Shown: piece after piece, positions 36,714 to 44,714 of the stretch | How positions within the stretch are numbered: position 1 is the first letter of the stretch | Layout: each line of letters opens with the position of its first letter | Translations under genes and position numbers: made by a program | Notes under the pieces: generated by a model | Seen by the model: the letters and a program-made list of their open reading frames with translations, nothing else | Told to the model about the DNA's origin: nothing | The model's database searches: none | Source: Ahrensia sp. | GTDB lineage: Bacteria > Pseudomonadota > Alphaproteobacteria > Rhizobiales > Rhizobiaceae | NCBI GenBank assembly: GCA_002698425.1 | Contig: NZXU01000023.1 | Coordinates: 1 to 64,000 of the forward strand | Length of the DNA stretch: 64,000 nt | Direction of reading: 5' to 3'

Positions 36714-37361
36714 ATGACGCTGACGCTGCACAATTTCTTCCGGTCCTCCACCTCGACGCGGTTGCGTGCCGCGTTGAACCTGAAGGGCCTGGATTACGAC
36801 TATGTCGCCTATGTGCTGCGCAAGGGCGAGACGCGCACACCGCAATATCTCGCGCTCAACCCGCAGGGTCTCGTGCCGTCGCTCGAGCGCGAGGACGGCA
36901 AGGTCATGACGCAGTCGCTGGCGATCATCGAGTGGCTCGAGGAGATGCATCCCGAGCCGGCGCTGCTGCCGGCCGATCCGGACGGTCGGGCGCGCGTGCG
37001 CGCGCTCGCCTACATGATCGCCTGCGAGGTGCATCCGCTGAACAACCTGCGGGTTCTCGGCTATATCGCCGACCGTTTCGGCGCCGACGAAGCCGGGCAG
37101 AAGGAATGGTTCACCCATTGGGTCGTCACCACCTTCGACGCGCTCGAAACAATGCTCGCGCGGGACGCCGACACCGGGGCGTTCTGCCATGGCGATACGC
37201 CGGGACTTGCCGACATCTGTCTCTACGCGCAGGTCTGGAACAATCGGCGCTTCGAGATCGATACGGCCAATTGGCCGACGATAGCCGGCATATTCGGTCG
37301 GCTCGACGCCATCGCGGCCTTCCGCGATGCCGCGCCACCCAACCAACCCGACGCGACCTGA
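36714..37361 (+). CDS. maiA: Maleylpyruvate/maleylacetoacetate isomerase (zeta-class GST)
   Basis: A 215-aa glutathione-S-transferase-type isomerase. The thioredoxin-fold domain starts LHNFFRSSTSTRLRAALNLKG, with the SSTS glutathione/catalytic loop (residues ~8-11). NPQGLVPSLEREDG and the helical motif ADICLYAQVWNNRRF follow. It isomerises maleylpyruvate to fumarylpyruvate using glutathione. ATG 36714 is four bases after the hydrolase stop; the longer frame upstream is out-of-frame hydrolase sequence. Confidence 0.88.
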   Translation: MTLTLHNFFRSSTSTRLRAALNLKGLDYDYVAYVLRKGETRTPQYLALNPQGLVPSLEREDGKVMTQSLAIIEWLEEMHPEPALLPADPDGRARVRALAYMIACEVHPLNNLRVLGYIADRFGADEAGQKEWFTHWVVTTFDALETMLARDADTGAFCHGDTPGLADICLYAQVWNNRRFEIDTANWPTIAGIFGRLDAIAAFRDAAPPNQPDAT

Positions 37362-37394
37362 AACGGCGCGCGGAAAAAGGAATGGAGGATTGTC

Positions 37395-38498
37395 ATGAAT
37401 GAAGCCGTAACGCATGAGAATGTCGCGCATGCCATGCAGCCCGAGGACACGCCGGAACTGCGCGAACTCTACAAGGGTTTCGAGGCCGAAAGCCTGATCC
37501 CGTTGTGGACGCAACTCGGCGACCTGATGCCGATCCATCCCAAGTCCAAGGCCGTGCCGCATGTCTGGAAATGGTCCAACCTGCTGCCGCTCGCCGAGAG
37601 ATCCGGTGAACTGGTGCCGGTGGGCCGCGGCGGCGAGCGCCGCGCGATCGGGCTCGCCAATCCCGGCCTGGCCCCGAATGCCTATGTGTCCCCCACTCTG
37701 TGGGCCGCGATCCAGTATCTGTGCCCGGGCGAGACGGCGCCCGAACACCGCCACAGCCAGAACGCATTCCGGTTCGTGGTCGAGGGCGAGGGCGTGTGGA
37801 CGGTCGTCAATGGCGATCCGGTGCGCATGAGCCGCGGCGACCTTCTTCTGACGCCGGGCTGGAACTTTCATGGCCATCACAATGTCACCAACAGCCCGAT
37901 GGCCTGGATCGACGGCCTCGATATCCCGTTCAGTCAGCAGATGGATGTGGGCTTCTTCGAATTCGGCGCGGACCGGCTGACCGACAATGCGACGCCGAAT
38001 TATTCGCGCGGCGAGCGCCTGTGGTGCCACCCGGGCCTCCGGCCGCTGTCGCAATTGCAGGACACGGTTTCCACGCCGATCGGCGCCTATCGCTGGGAAT
38101 TCACCGACCGCGCGCTGACCGAGCAATTGCTCCTCGAGGACGAGAGCCAGCCGGCAACCGTCGAGCAGGGGCATGCGGCCATCCGCTACGTCAATCCGAC
38201 GACGGGCGGAGACGTGATGCCGACGATCCGCTGCGAGTTCCACCGCCTGAGGGCCGGGACCGAGACGTCGAGCCGTCAGGAAGTCGGGTCCACGGTGTTC
38301 CAGGTGTTCGAGGGTGAGGGAGCCGTTGTCCTTAACGGCGAAACGCGCAAGCTCGAAAAGGGCGACATGTTCGTGGTGCCGTCCTGGATCCCGTGGTCGC
38401 TTCAGGCCGAGACGCAGTTCGACCTGTTCCGCTTCTCCGATGCCCCGATCATGGAACGGCTGCACTTCATGCGCACGAAGGTCGCCGGGCAGGACTGA
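37395..38498 (+). CDS. gtdA: Gentisate 1,2-dioxygenase
   Basis: A 367-aa bicupin Fe(II) dioxygenase opening the ring of gentisate to maleylpyruvate. The N-terminal cupin has predicted iron ligands His118 and His120 (APEHRHSQNAFRFVVEG) and His159 (WNFHGHHN). The second cupin carries SSRQEVGSTVFQVFEGEGAVV without a full metal set, as in relatives. Length and the ELYKGFEAESLIPLW start match family members. GGAGG lies before ATG 37395. Its stop overlaps the next gene (TGATG). This assigns the whole 28.9-39 kb operon to a gentisate route. Confidence 0.95.
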   Translation: MNEAVTHENVAHAMQPEDTPELRELYKGFEAESLIPLWTQLGDLMPIHPKSKAVPHVWKWSNLLPLAERSGELVPVGRGGERRAIGLANPGLAPNAYVSPTLWAAIQYLCPGETAPEHRHSQNAFRFVVEGEGVWTVVNGDPVRMSRGDLLLTPGWNFHGHHNVTNSPMAWIDGLDIPFSQQMDVGFFEFGADRLTDNATPNYSRGERLWCHPGLRPLSQLQDTVSTPIGAYRWEFTDRALTEQLLLEDESQPATVEQGHAAIRYVNPTTGGDVMPTIRCEFHRLRAGTETSSRQEVGSTVFQVFEGEGAVVLNGETRKLEKGDMFVVPSWIPWSLQAETQFDLFRFSDAPIMERLHFMRTKVAGQD

Positions 38499-39049
38499 TG
38501 TCCCTGACCGAAACGGACCGGGCCGCCCGCGAAGCCTTGCGGGCGCGGCAGGGGGCGGGCGCGCGTTACGATGCGCCCAACGCCCCCGCCGGGGATCTGC
38601 TTCTGGCTCGCCGCGGAGCGGCCTTCTTCGCCCGCAAGCTCAACGAGCTTTCGGATGCGGATTTCGACGGTCCCTCGCTTCGCGGCGGCTGGTCGCGGCG
38701 GCATCTGATCGCCGATGTCAGCTATCGGGCGCGCGCCATGGCGATTGCGCTCAAGAGCCTGCGCGAGGATCTGACGGACGAGGAAGCGGAATGGAGGCCG
38801 GACGTCGCGCTGGCCGCGACGCTCCCGGTCCGCGCGCTGCGTTATCTCTACGAACACAGCGACGTCCATCTCAACGTCGAGTTCCGCGATCTTTCGGATG
38901 AGGGGTGGGACGGCGAAATACGTCTCGGGGAAGGCGCTCCGGTTGCCGTGCGGACCCTCCCGCTTCTGCGCGCGAGGGAAATCTGGCGCGCCGCCGTCGA
39001 TCTGGGCAACGGCGCGCGTATGGCGGACCTTCCGGCGAGCCTCGCCTGA
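38498..39049 (+). CDS. DinB/MDMPI-like protein, possible second maleylpyruvate isomerase
   Basis: A 183-aa protein resembling the N-terminal DinB-type domain of mycothiol-dependent maleylpyruvate isomerase: LSDADFDGPSLRGGWSRRHLIADVS lines up with the GWTRGHVLAH motif. In the zinc enzyme a later Glu and His (REVEVHHVDL-like) complete the metal site; here the matching stretch reads REIWRAAVDLG, keeping the Glu but with Ala at both His positions. Alphaproteobacteria do not make mycothiol. It could be a degenerate, structural or differently liganded isomerase. It is coupled to the dioxygenase gene by a one-base overlap. Confidence 0.75.
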   Translation: MSLTETDRAAREALRARQGAGARYDAPNAPAGDLLLARRGAAFFARKLNELSDADFDGPSLRGGWSRRHLIADVSYRARAMAIALKSLREDLTDEEAEWRPDVALAATLPVRALRYLYEHSDVHLNVEFRDLSDEGWDGEIRLGEGAPVAVRTLPLLRAREIWRAAVDLGNGARMADLPASLA

Positions 39050-39057
39050 TGCCTGAG

Positions 39058-39077
39058 CCGGGCCGCATTCGGCCCGG
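39058..39077 (+). terminator. Perfect GC hairpin after the gentisate operon
   Basis: CCGGGCCG-CATT-CGGCCCGG sits 9 bp past the last gene of the operon. The stem is perfect, but no T tract follows, so intrinsic termination is uncertain. Confidence 0.4.
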
Positions 39078-39183
39078 AACGCCCCGCGATCCCGTCACGG
39101 AACGTAGGCGCCGCACGAGACCAATCATTTCGCATGTTCCATGGCCGGCGCTGCCCGGACGCCCATCCGGCAAGCTGACCGCG

Positions 39184-39642
39184 CTATGACTTGGAGGAAA
39201 GGTTTTCGATCAGCTTGTCCAGCGCCGAATAAAGCTGCAGAAGCTCTTCCTCCTCGAAATCCTCCAAGGCGAGATTGGCGACGGACCTGGCGCGGTTCAT
39301 CGCATGATCGATCTTGCGCCGGCCATCCCCGGTCAGGCTCACGATGATCATGCGCCTGTCCTTTTGGTGACGCTCCCGGGATATGAGCTTCTTCTGGGCA
39401 AGCTCGTCCAGCACGCGCGTCGACGACGCTTTCTCGATGCCCATCCGGGCGGACAGCTCGGACTGGCTTACGGGGCCTTCTTCCTTGAGCGTTCTGAGGT
39501 GGACATATTGCGCCATGCTCAGTTCGGAGCCCGCCAGATGTCTCTGCAGCAGCTTGCCATAGAGATGATACACGAGCCGCAGCGACGCCCCGAGCCCCCT
39601 CCTTTTCGAAAGGGGAGTTGTTATATCATTGTTTTCAAACAT
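39184..39642 (-). CDS. MarR-family transcriptional regulator (first)
   Basis: A 152-aa MarR repressor-type protein. The winged helix-turn-helix is at about 55-105 (GPVSQSELSARMGIEKASSTRVLDELAQKKLISRERHQKDRRMIIVSLT), with dimerisation helices at both ends. It diverges from the Rieske/amidohydrolase unit across a 108-bp region that carries two copies of a GTAAG-N5-CTTAC palindrome, its probable operators. Confidence 0.9.
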   Translation of the reverse strand: MFENNDITTPLSKRRGLGASLRLVYHLYGKLLQRHLAGSELSMAQYVHLRTLKEEGPVSQSELSARMGIEKASSTRVLDELAQKKLISRERHQKDRRMIIVSLTGDGRRKIDHAMNRARSVANLALEDFEEEELLQLYSALDKLIENLSSKS

Positions 39643-39689
39643 AATTTGATATTTTCAAGCTCTTGACGAAATCTATAGCATTCCATACA

Positions 39690-39731
39690 GTAAGACAATC
39701 TTACCAATTTAATATGGTAAGCATATCTTAC
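39690..39731. promoter_or_regulatory. Twin MarR operators, GTAAG-N5-CTTAC
   Basis: Two perfect 15-bp palindromes, GTAAGACAATCTTAC (39690-39704) and GTAAGCATATCTTAC (39717-39731), are 27 bp apart centre to centre, just upstream of the Rieske start at 39751 and the divergent MarR start at 39642. This is the geometry of an autoregulating MarR control region. Confidence 0.7.
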
Positions 39732-39750
39732 TAAATAGGGAGGAGGTTTC

Positions 39751-40116
39751 ATGTCCGAGAGACTGCTGTGCGCGTCATCTGAGCTCAGCGAGACGGTCGC
39801 GAAAATTTTCGAAATCGAAGGCGTCGAGATCGGCGTCATTCGCCACAAGGACGATATCTTTGCCTATCTGAATATTTGCCCGCATCAGGGCGGCCCCGTT
39901 TGCGAGGGGCTCAAGATGCCGAAGGTCTGCATCGAGCTGGACGAATTGAAACGGCCGATCCGGCAAAATTTCGATACCGGCGAAATGCATCTCGTCTGTC
40001 CCTGGCATGGCTGGGAATTCAAGATCGAAACCGGTGAGGCCGCGGGGGATCCCAACATACGGCTTCGCCGGTTCAAGACCGTTGAACGCGATGAGAACGT
40101 CTATGTCGAAATTTGA
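39751..40116 (+). CDS. Rieske [2Fe-2S] ferredoxin-like protein with extended loop
   Basis: A 121-aa Rieske protein. Cluster ligands are Cys43 and His45 (CPHQGGP) and Cys83 and His86 (CPWHGWEF). The segment between the two ligand pairs is 37 residues, clearly longer than in ordinary Rieske ferredoxins. It carries the insert GLKMPKVCIELDELKRPIRQ. AGGGAGGAGG precedes ATG 39751. It would carry electrons or act as an oxygenase component for a pathway that includes the amidohydrolase downstream; no matching oxygenase or reductase gene is adjacent. Confidence 0.85.
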   Translation: MSERLLCASSELSETVAKIFEIEGVEIGVIRHKDDIFAYLNICPHQGGPVCEGLKMPKVCIELDELKRPIRQNFDTGEMHLVCPWHGWEFKIETGEAAGDPNIRLRRFKTVERDENVYVEI

Positions 40117-40402
40117 GCAGGTCGCGGCCAGGGCGCAGCCGCTGAACGCGTCATTCGAACATGTGATGAGCGCGCTCCGCGCACCGGAGGAACACGGTCT
40201 GAGCGTCGGGCAGCTACAGGCGCTGTTCGCCGAGATCGTGCGCAATTACGCCGAGCTTCGCGAACTCGAAAAGGATCTGCCTCCCTTCCCGGAAAACAAC
40301 GACGTCTCGGCCACCGAGGTTGCGATCGCCGCCACCGGCATTCTCGAGGCTGCCGACATGGCGGTGTTCGAACTGGGCATGTGGCAAACGCTGAAACAAT
40401 AG
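40103..40402 (+). CDS. Conserved-looking 99-aa protein of unknown function
   Basis: A small, largely helical soluble protein, with ELRELEKDLPPFP in the middle and a C-terminal helix TEVAIAATGILEAADMAVFELGMW. I recognise no domain. It overlaps the Rieske gene by 14 bp, so it is translationally linked; an ATG 12 bases earlier (40091) is an alternative start. Its position between a Rieske protein and an amidohydrolase suggests an accessory subunit. Confidence 0.6.
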   Translation: MSKFEQVAARAQPLNASFEHVMSALRAPEEHGLSVGQLQALFAEIVRNYAELRELEKDLPPFPENNDVSATEVAIAATGILEAADMAVFELGMWQTLKQ

Positions 40403-40422
40403 AGCGCGGGTGAGTGACACAA

Positions 40423-41658
40423 ATGACAAGTGCGAAGAAAGAATTTCTCTACGGCTCCAACGACGATCCCTCGATCCAGGAGTTCAACACGACGAAGCTT
40501 CTGAAAAACGCGAAGAAGCAGGCGCTCGACAGAAACTACAAGGACTTTTTCATCTGCGACGTGGATGCGCACCACTATGAAACCGAAGCGCTGCCGGAGA
40601 TCCTGGAATATATGGACGACCCGGTCATGCGCCATCTCGGTCTGTCGGCCGGGAATGTCGGCCGGGCCGGTCTGATCCCGCAAACGATCGGCACGCAGGA
40701 CATGGCCGGACGCGTGACGCGTTATCCCGGGCGCGCCAGGGAGGTGGTCCCCGAGACCCCGCACCGGGACATCACGCTGACGCGCCGCTGGATGGATGCG
40801 CTCGGCGTGGACATCGCCTGCCTGTTCCCGACCCCGATGCTCCTGCTGGCAACGCATCCGCAACCCGAAGTCGAAGTCGCCATGGCGCGTGCCTACAACA
40901 GGTGGCTTTGCGAACGGATCCTGGAGGAAGACGAACGGATCTGTTCGATGGTCTATCTCCCGGTCAACGAGCCTCACGCGGCGGAGCAGATCATCGACGA
41001 GTTCGCGGATCGCAAGGGCGTCGTCGGCTTCCTGTCCACGGGCTATCTGAAACGCCCCGTGCACGACACGGAACTGATGCGCGTCTATGCCAAGCTGGAG
41101 GAGCGCGGAAAGCCGCTTGGCTTCCATGCCGTCTACAATTGGGGAGACTCGTCCCTGGCGCAGCTGAACAAGTTCATCTCCGTCCATGCGCTCGGATTCA
41201 GCTTCTGCAACATCATCCATATGACGAACTGGGTGCTGAACGGGATGCCCGAACGGTTCCCCGGGCTGAATACGCTCTGGATCGAGAGTGGCCTGGCGTG
41301 GGTGCCGTTCCTGATGCAGCGCCTGGACAACGAATACATGATGCGCACCTCCGACGCACCGCTTCTGAAAAAGAAGCCGAGCGACTACATGCGCGAAATG
41401 TTCTATTCGTCCCAGCCGATGGAGAAGGTGGACAACAGGGAAGCGCTGGAAGTGACGTTCAAGATGATGAACGCGGAATCCCAGCTGCTCTACTCGTCGG
41501 ACTACCCGCATTGGGACATGGATCTGCCCAGCACGATCTACGATCTTCCCTTCCTGGGAGAACAGGCAAAACGGAATATTCTGGGCGGCAACGCGCAAAA
41601 GTTCTTCAAGCTGGAGCCGACGCTCTCCGAGTGGAAGCTGGAGGCACGCAAGGGATAG
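40423..41658 (+). CDS. Amidohydrolase family protein (ACMSD-like decarboxylase/hydrolase)
   Basis: A 411-aa TIM-barrel member of the amidohydrolase-2 group, which includes aminocarboxymuconate-semialdehyde, gamma-resorcylate and 5-carboxyvanillate decarboxylases. The first metal motif is FICDVDAHHYE, a mid-barrel His lies in LGFHAVYNWGD, and the late Asp is in LLYSSDYPHWDMD. It most likely decarboxylates or hydrolyses an aromatic or ring-opened acid. The ATG at 40423 is chosen over a GTG at 40414; neither has a strong ribosome site. It is the last gene of the MarR-controlled unit. Confidence 0.82.
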   Translation: MTSAKKEFLYGSNDDPSIQEFNTTKLLKNAKKQALDRNYKDFFICDVDAHHYETEALPEILEYMDDPVMRHLGLSAGNVGRAGLIPQTIGTQDMAGRVTRYPGRAREVVPETPHRDITLTRRWMDALGVDIACLFPTPMLLLATHPQPEVEVAMARAYNRWLCERILEEDERICSMVYLPVNEPHAAEQIIDEFADRKGVVGFLSTGYLKRPVHDTELMRVYAKLEERGKPLGFHAVYNWGDSSLAQLNKFISVHALGFSFCNIIHMTNWVLNGMPERFPGLNTLWIESGLAWVPFLMQRLDNEYMMRTSDAPLLKKKPSDYMREMFYSSQPMEKVDNREALEVTFKMMNAESQLLYSSDYPHWDMDLPSTIYDLPFLGEQAKRNILGGNAQKFFKLEPTLSEWKLEARKG

Positions 41659-41745
41659 CCCCTCGGCGCCGCGTGGCCTGCTCTACTGGCCGGTCACGCG
41701 GCATTCGGACTTGTCCGGGCTTGTCGCCTGGCCCGTGATCCACGG

Positions 41746-42471
41746 TCACAATCCTTCGAACCCGGCTCTTGCCGTCCAGTAGTCCCAGGCACGGGCGAGG
41801 GGCATGTCGCCGAGAAGCATCGCCGCTGTTTTCTCGATTTCACCGGGCGACAGATATTTTGGCTGCCCGAGGGGCAGCGTGTTCAGGATCAGTTCCGCAT
41901 TGTCTCGCATATAGATCGAGATCATGCAGATCGCCGCCAGATTCGGGGCGGCGCACACTGCGCCGTGCCCGCGCAGAAGCGCCGTGGCGTTTCCGCCGAG
42001 CGTGCGGGCGAGGGAGTGTCCCATCTCGAGCGTATCGACGAGCATGTTGGTGTCGCCGAACTCCGGCTGGCTGTCCCATACCGGCGTTTCGGCCCCGGCG
42101 ACAGCACCCATGTGGAAGGCGGGCTTCAGCGGGATATCGGCCAGCGAGAACGGGATCACCGAGTGGGCGTGATGATGCGACACCGAGTTGATTTCGGGCC
42201 GCGCCATGTAGATCGCGCCGTGGATGTATCGTTCCGCGTAAGGGCGGCGCGGATCGTCGGATATGAGCGTGCCGTCAAGCTCGAACTCCATGATATCGCC
42301 GCGCGAGACGACCTCCGGACTGCGCGACCTGGAAAGCAGGAAACGGTCGGGATTCGTCGGATGACGGACGCTCACATGGCCGAACCCGTCAATGACATTC
42401 TCACGCGCCAGAATCCGGTTGGCGATTACAAGATCCCGGATCGCATTGTCGCGCAGCTGGGCCTCACTCAT
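41746..42471 (-). CDS. Class II aldolase/adducin family protein
   Basis: A 241-aa zinc enzyme of the fuculose-phosphate-aldolase fold. Metal ligands are in SVSHHHAHSVIPF and LLRGHGAV, and the catalytic-acid region is ERYIHGAIY. Decarboxylases acting on hydroxy-oxo-muconic semialdehyde products of aromatic degradation belong here, so a role after ring cleavage in a phthalate-type pathway is plausible. GGAGGA precedes ATG 42471. It follows the EamA transporter gene on the same strand with a 30-bp gap. Confidence 0.85.
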   Translation of the reverse strand: MSEAQLRDNAIRDLVIANRILARENVIDGFGHVSVRHPTNPDRFLLSRSRSPEVVSRGDIMEFELDGTLISDDPRRPYAERYIHGAIYMARPEINSVSHHHAHSVIPFSLADIPLKPAFHMGAVAGAETPVWDSQPEFGDTNMLVDTLEMGHSLARTLGGNATALLRGHGAVCAAPNLAAICMISIYMRDNAELILNTLPLGQPKYLSPGEIEKTAAMLLGDMPLARAWDYWTARAGFEGL

Positions 42472-42501
42472 TGTGTCCTCCTCCTCTGAAAAACTTTCGG
42501 G

Positions 42502-43431
42502 TCATGGTTTGACCGCCATCAGCAGAACACCGGCGGTCGCGATGATCGTGGCGACGATGACGGTCTTGCCCGGCATCCGTTCGGTCCGGAATATGGCGAC
42601 CGCGAGTAGCGCCGCGATGAAGACTTCGATCGAATTGATGAAGGCAACCCGGCCGACGCTCGTCAGCGCCAGCGCCCCGAACTGCATGATTTGTCCCGCG
42701 GACATCAGAAATGCCGCGAAGAGTTGCCATGGATTCGGCGTTTTCAAAGCGCTGGCGACGATCGACCGATACCGGCCGCTGACTGTCGACATGCCCGCGT
42801 AGAAACAGAGCGCCGTCAAGGCGCCGATCAGTGCCCCAAAAAACGCGTTCGGGATTTCCACGAGACCGAATTTGCGCGCAACGAAACTCGATGCGTAGAG
42901 TGTTGCCGATCCGACGCCGAACGCCAGCCCGCGCGAGATGACGGCCCGCCGCTCCGGGTCGTCTGTCGAAATATGAACGCTTGCGCGATTGTCCCAGTAA
43001 AGCAGCAGGAAGCTGACCGCGATCAGCGCCATGCCGCCGCCGGCCAGGGGCGAAATCGTCTCCCCGATGACGAGCGCGGACAGCAGCAGCGATATGAAAG
43101 GCATCAGGCGGCGCGTCGTCGAGGCCCGGATCACACCGGCGAACTCGATCGACTTGAACATGGTGATCCTGCCGCCGACCGTTGCCAGCAGCCCGGACGC
43201 GATGAACCAGCCGGTGGCCGTCCAGATGGCGCCCGTACCCGATGCCGGCTCGCTCGCGCCCCCCGTGCCGCCGCCGAGCAGCATCCACGCCAAGCCGGCC
43301 AACAGCCCCGTGACAATGGCGGAAAGGAAAACACCGCTTTCACCGCTGCTGGAGCTGGCGCCCTTCGCGATCGCGACGCTCGACATCGCATTCGCGAATG
43401 CGGCCCCAAGGGCGAGGAGTTCACCGGTCAA
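42502..43431 (-). CDS. EamA/DMT-family transporter
   Basis: A 309-aa membrane protein with about ten hydrophobic segments in two EamA repeats (repeat 1 from ELLALGAAFANAMSSVAIAKGA; repeat 2 from RAVISRGLAFGVGSATLYASSFVARK). Such proteins export or import metabolites, often organic acids or amino acids. The start is a TTG at 43431; no in-frame ATG fits the first helix. A TTAG-N4-CTAA site lies 71 bp upstream. Confidence 0.85.
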   Translation of the reverse strand: MTGELLALGAAFANAMSSVAIAKGASSSSGESGVFLSAIVTGLLAGLAWMLLGGGTGGASEPASGTGAIWTATGWFIASGLLATVGGRITMFKSIEFAGVIRASTTRRLMPFISLLLSALVIGETISPLAGGGMALIAVSFLLLYWDNRASVHISTDDPERRAVISRGLAFGVGSATLYASSFVARKFGLVEIPNAFFGALIGALTALCFYAGMSTVSGRYRSIVASALKTPNPWQLFAAFLMSAGQIMQFGALALTSVGRVAFINSIEVFIAALLAVAIFRTERMPGKTVIVATIIATAGVLLMAVKP

Positions 43432-43501
43432 AGTTTCATCGTCACGACTGTTGTTCGCATCGTCTGGAACGGTGACCCGGCGACCTTGCGACCCATATAA
43501 C

Positions 43502-43513
43502 TTAGAGAGCTAA
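43502..43513. promoter_or_regulatory. Candidate MarR operator TTAGAGAGCTAA
   Basis: An exact TTAG-N4-CTAA palindrome upstream of the EamA/aldolase operon. It is one of six sites (two in each of three divergent regions) between 43.5 and 56.5 kb. Confidence 0.65.
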
Positions 43514-43612
43514 TTAAAATCGTATATCGCGTTTCGATTTGCGTGTCGAGTTGTGCGCTATGGCCGTTTCGTCGATTGACAAGCCGGTTTTCCGCGCCTT
43601 ATGTTTGATAAG

Positions 43613-43624
43613 TTAGCAATCTAA
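43613..43624. promoter_or_regulatory. Candidate MarR operator TTAGCAATCTAA
   Basis: An exact TTAG-N4-CTAA palindrome 23 bp before the TAXI binding-protein start at 43648, where a bound repressor would block transcription or its early steps. Confidence 0.65.
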
Positions 43625-43647
43625 TGATTGCCATTTGGGAGGAAACC

Positions 43648-44637
43648 ATGAAAAAACTGTTTGCGAGCGCCGTAACCGGCGTAGCAGCGCTGTTGCTCGT
43701 CGCATCCACCGGCGCGCAGGCGCAAACCTATAATCTGACTCTCTGCGGAGCGAGCCCCGGCGGTTTGTGGAGCCTTCTCGGCGCCGGCATCGATGCGGCC
43801 GTCAAGAAATCCTATCCGGGATCCACGGTGACATATCAGACATCCGGCGGCGGACTCGCCAATGTCGCCCTGCTCGATCAGGGCACCTGCGATCTCGCCA
43901 TCATCCACGACGCAGAGGCGAAGCTGGCCTTGGGCGGCAAGCCGCCGTTCAAGGCTCCCATCGAGAGCATGGCGACCGTCGCGCAGCTCTACACCTGGGC
44001 GCCGATGCAGGCGATCGTGAGCGCCGACTTCGCCAAGGAGCACAACCTCGCGAAACTGGAAGACATCGCTGAGCAGAAACTGCCGATTCGCATCGCCCTC
44101 AACAAGCGCGGCAACATCGTTAGCTCCGTCGGTGAATCCATGTTGAACGCCATTGGCGCCAGCATCGACGACATCAAGTCATGGGGCGGCGACGTGCAGT
44201 TTGCGGCGTCCGGCGAACAGGGCGATCTGATGCGCGACCGCCGCGTCGACATGATCCTCAACTCGCTGTTCGTGAATCACAGCTCGATCCGCGAACTCGC
44301 ATCCTCCATCGATGTCGATCTGTTGCCGATCACCGAGGAAACGGCCCAGAAGGTCATCGACGAGTGGGACATCAAGCCTTACACGATCAAGAACGATGCC
44401 TATGACTGGACCGACAGCGATGTGCTCACGGTAACCGTGTCGGCGCAGCTCTTCGTGCGTGCCGACGCCGACGAGGAAATGGTCCACAACATCTCCAAGG
44501 CGCTGGTGGACAATGTCGACCAGCTGAATGGCGTTCACAAGGCGATGGCGCCGCTTGACGTCGAACTGATGGCCGGCGCCCGGACGGTGCCCTATCACCC
44601 TGCCGCGAAGAAGGTCTTCGAGGAAGCGGGTTACTGA
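43648..44637 (+). CDS. TAXI-family TRAP substrate-binding protein (phthalate-locus)
   Basis: A 329-aa periplasmic binding protein with signal peptide MKKLFASAVTGVAALLLVAS ending near AQAQ. TAXI signature segments are TLCGASPGGLWSLLGAGIDAAVK, GGGLANVALLDQGTCDLAIIHDAEAKLA, and FVRADADEEMVHNISKALVDN. GGGAGGAAACC precedes ATG 43648. It shares the TTAG-N4-CTAA control with the phthalate dioxygenase genes, so an aromatic dicarboxylate or related acid is the likely ligand. Confidence 0.88.
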   Translation: MKKLFASAVTGVAALLLVASTGAQAQTYNLTLCGASPGGLWSLLGAGIDAAVKKSYPGSTVTYQTSGGGLANVALLDQGTCDLAIIHDAEAKLALGGKPPFKAPIESMATVAQLYTWAPMQAIVSADFAKEHNLAKLEDIAEQKLPIRIALNKRGNIVSSVGESMLNAIGASIDDIKSWGGDVQFAASGEQGDLMRDRRVDMILNSLFVNHSSIRELASSIDVDLLPITEETAQKVIDEWDIKPYTIKNDAYDWTDSDVLTVTVSAQLFVRADADEEMVHNISKALVDNVDQLNGVHKAMAPLDVELMAGARTVPYHPAAKKVFEEAGY

Positions 44638-44649
44638 TCCGCTGAAGTT

Positions 44650-44679
44650 TGCGCCGGGGCGTTTTCACGCCCCGGCGCA
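44650..44679 (+). other. Strong intercistronic hairpin between TAXI binding protein and permease
   Basis: TGCGCCGGGGCG (44650-44661) and CGCCCCGGCGCA (44668-44679) form a perfect 12-bp stem with loop TTTTCA and no terminal T tract. It probably protects the binding-protein mRNA from 3' decay or causes partial termination. Confidence 0.6.
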
Positions 44680-44714
44680 GTGACGCCCACCAATCAAAAA
44701 ATGGCACAAAGCCA

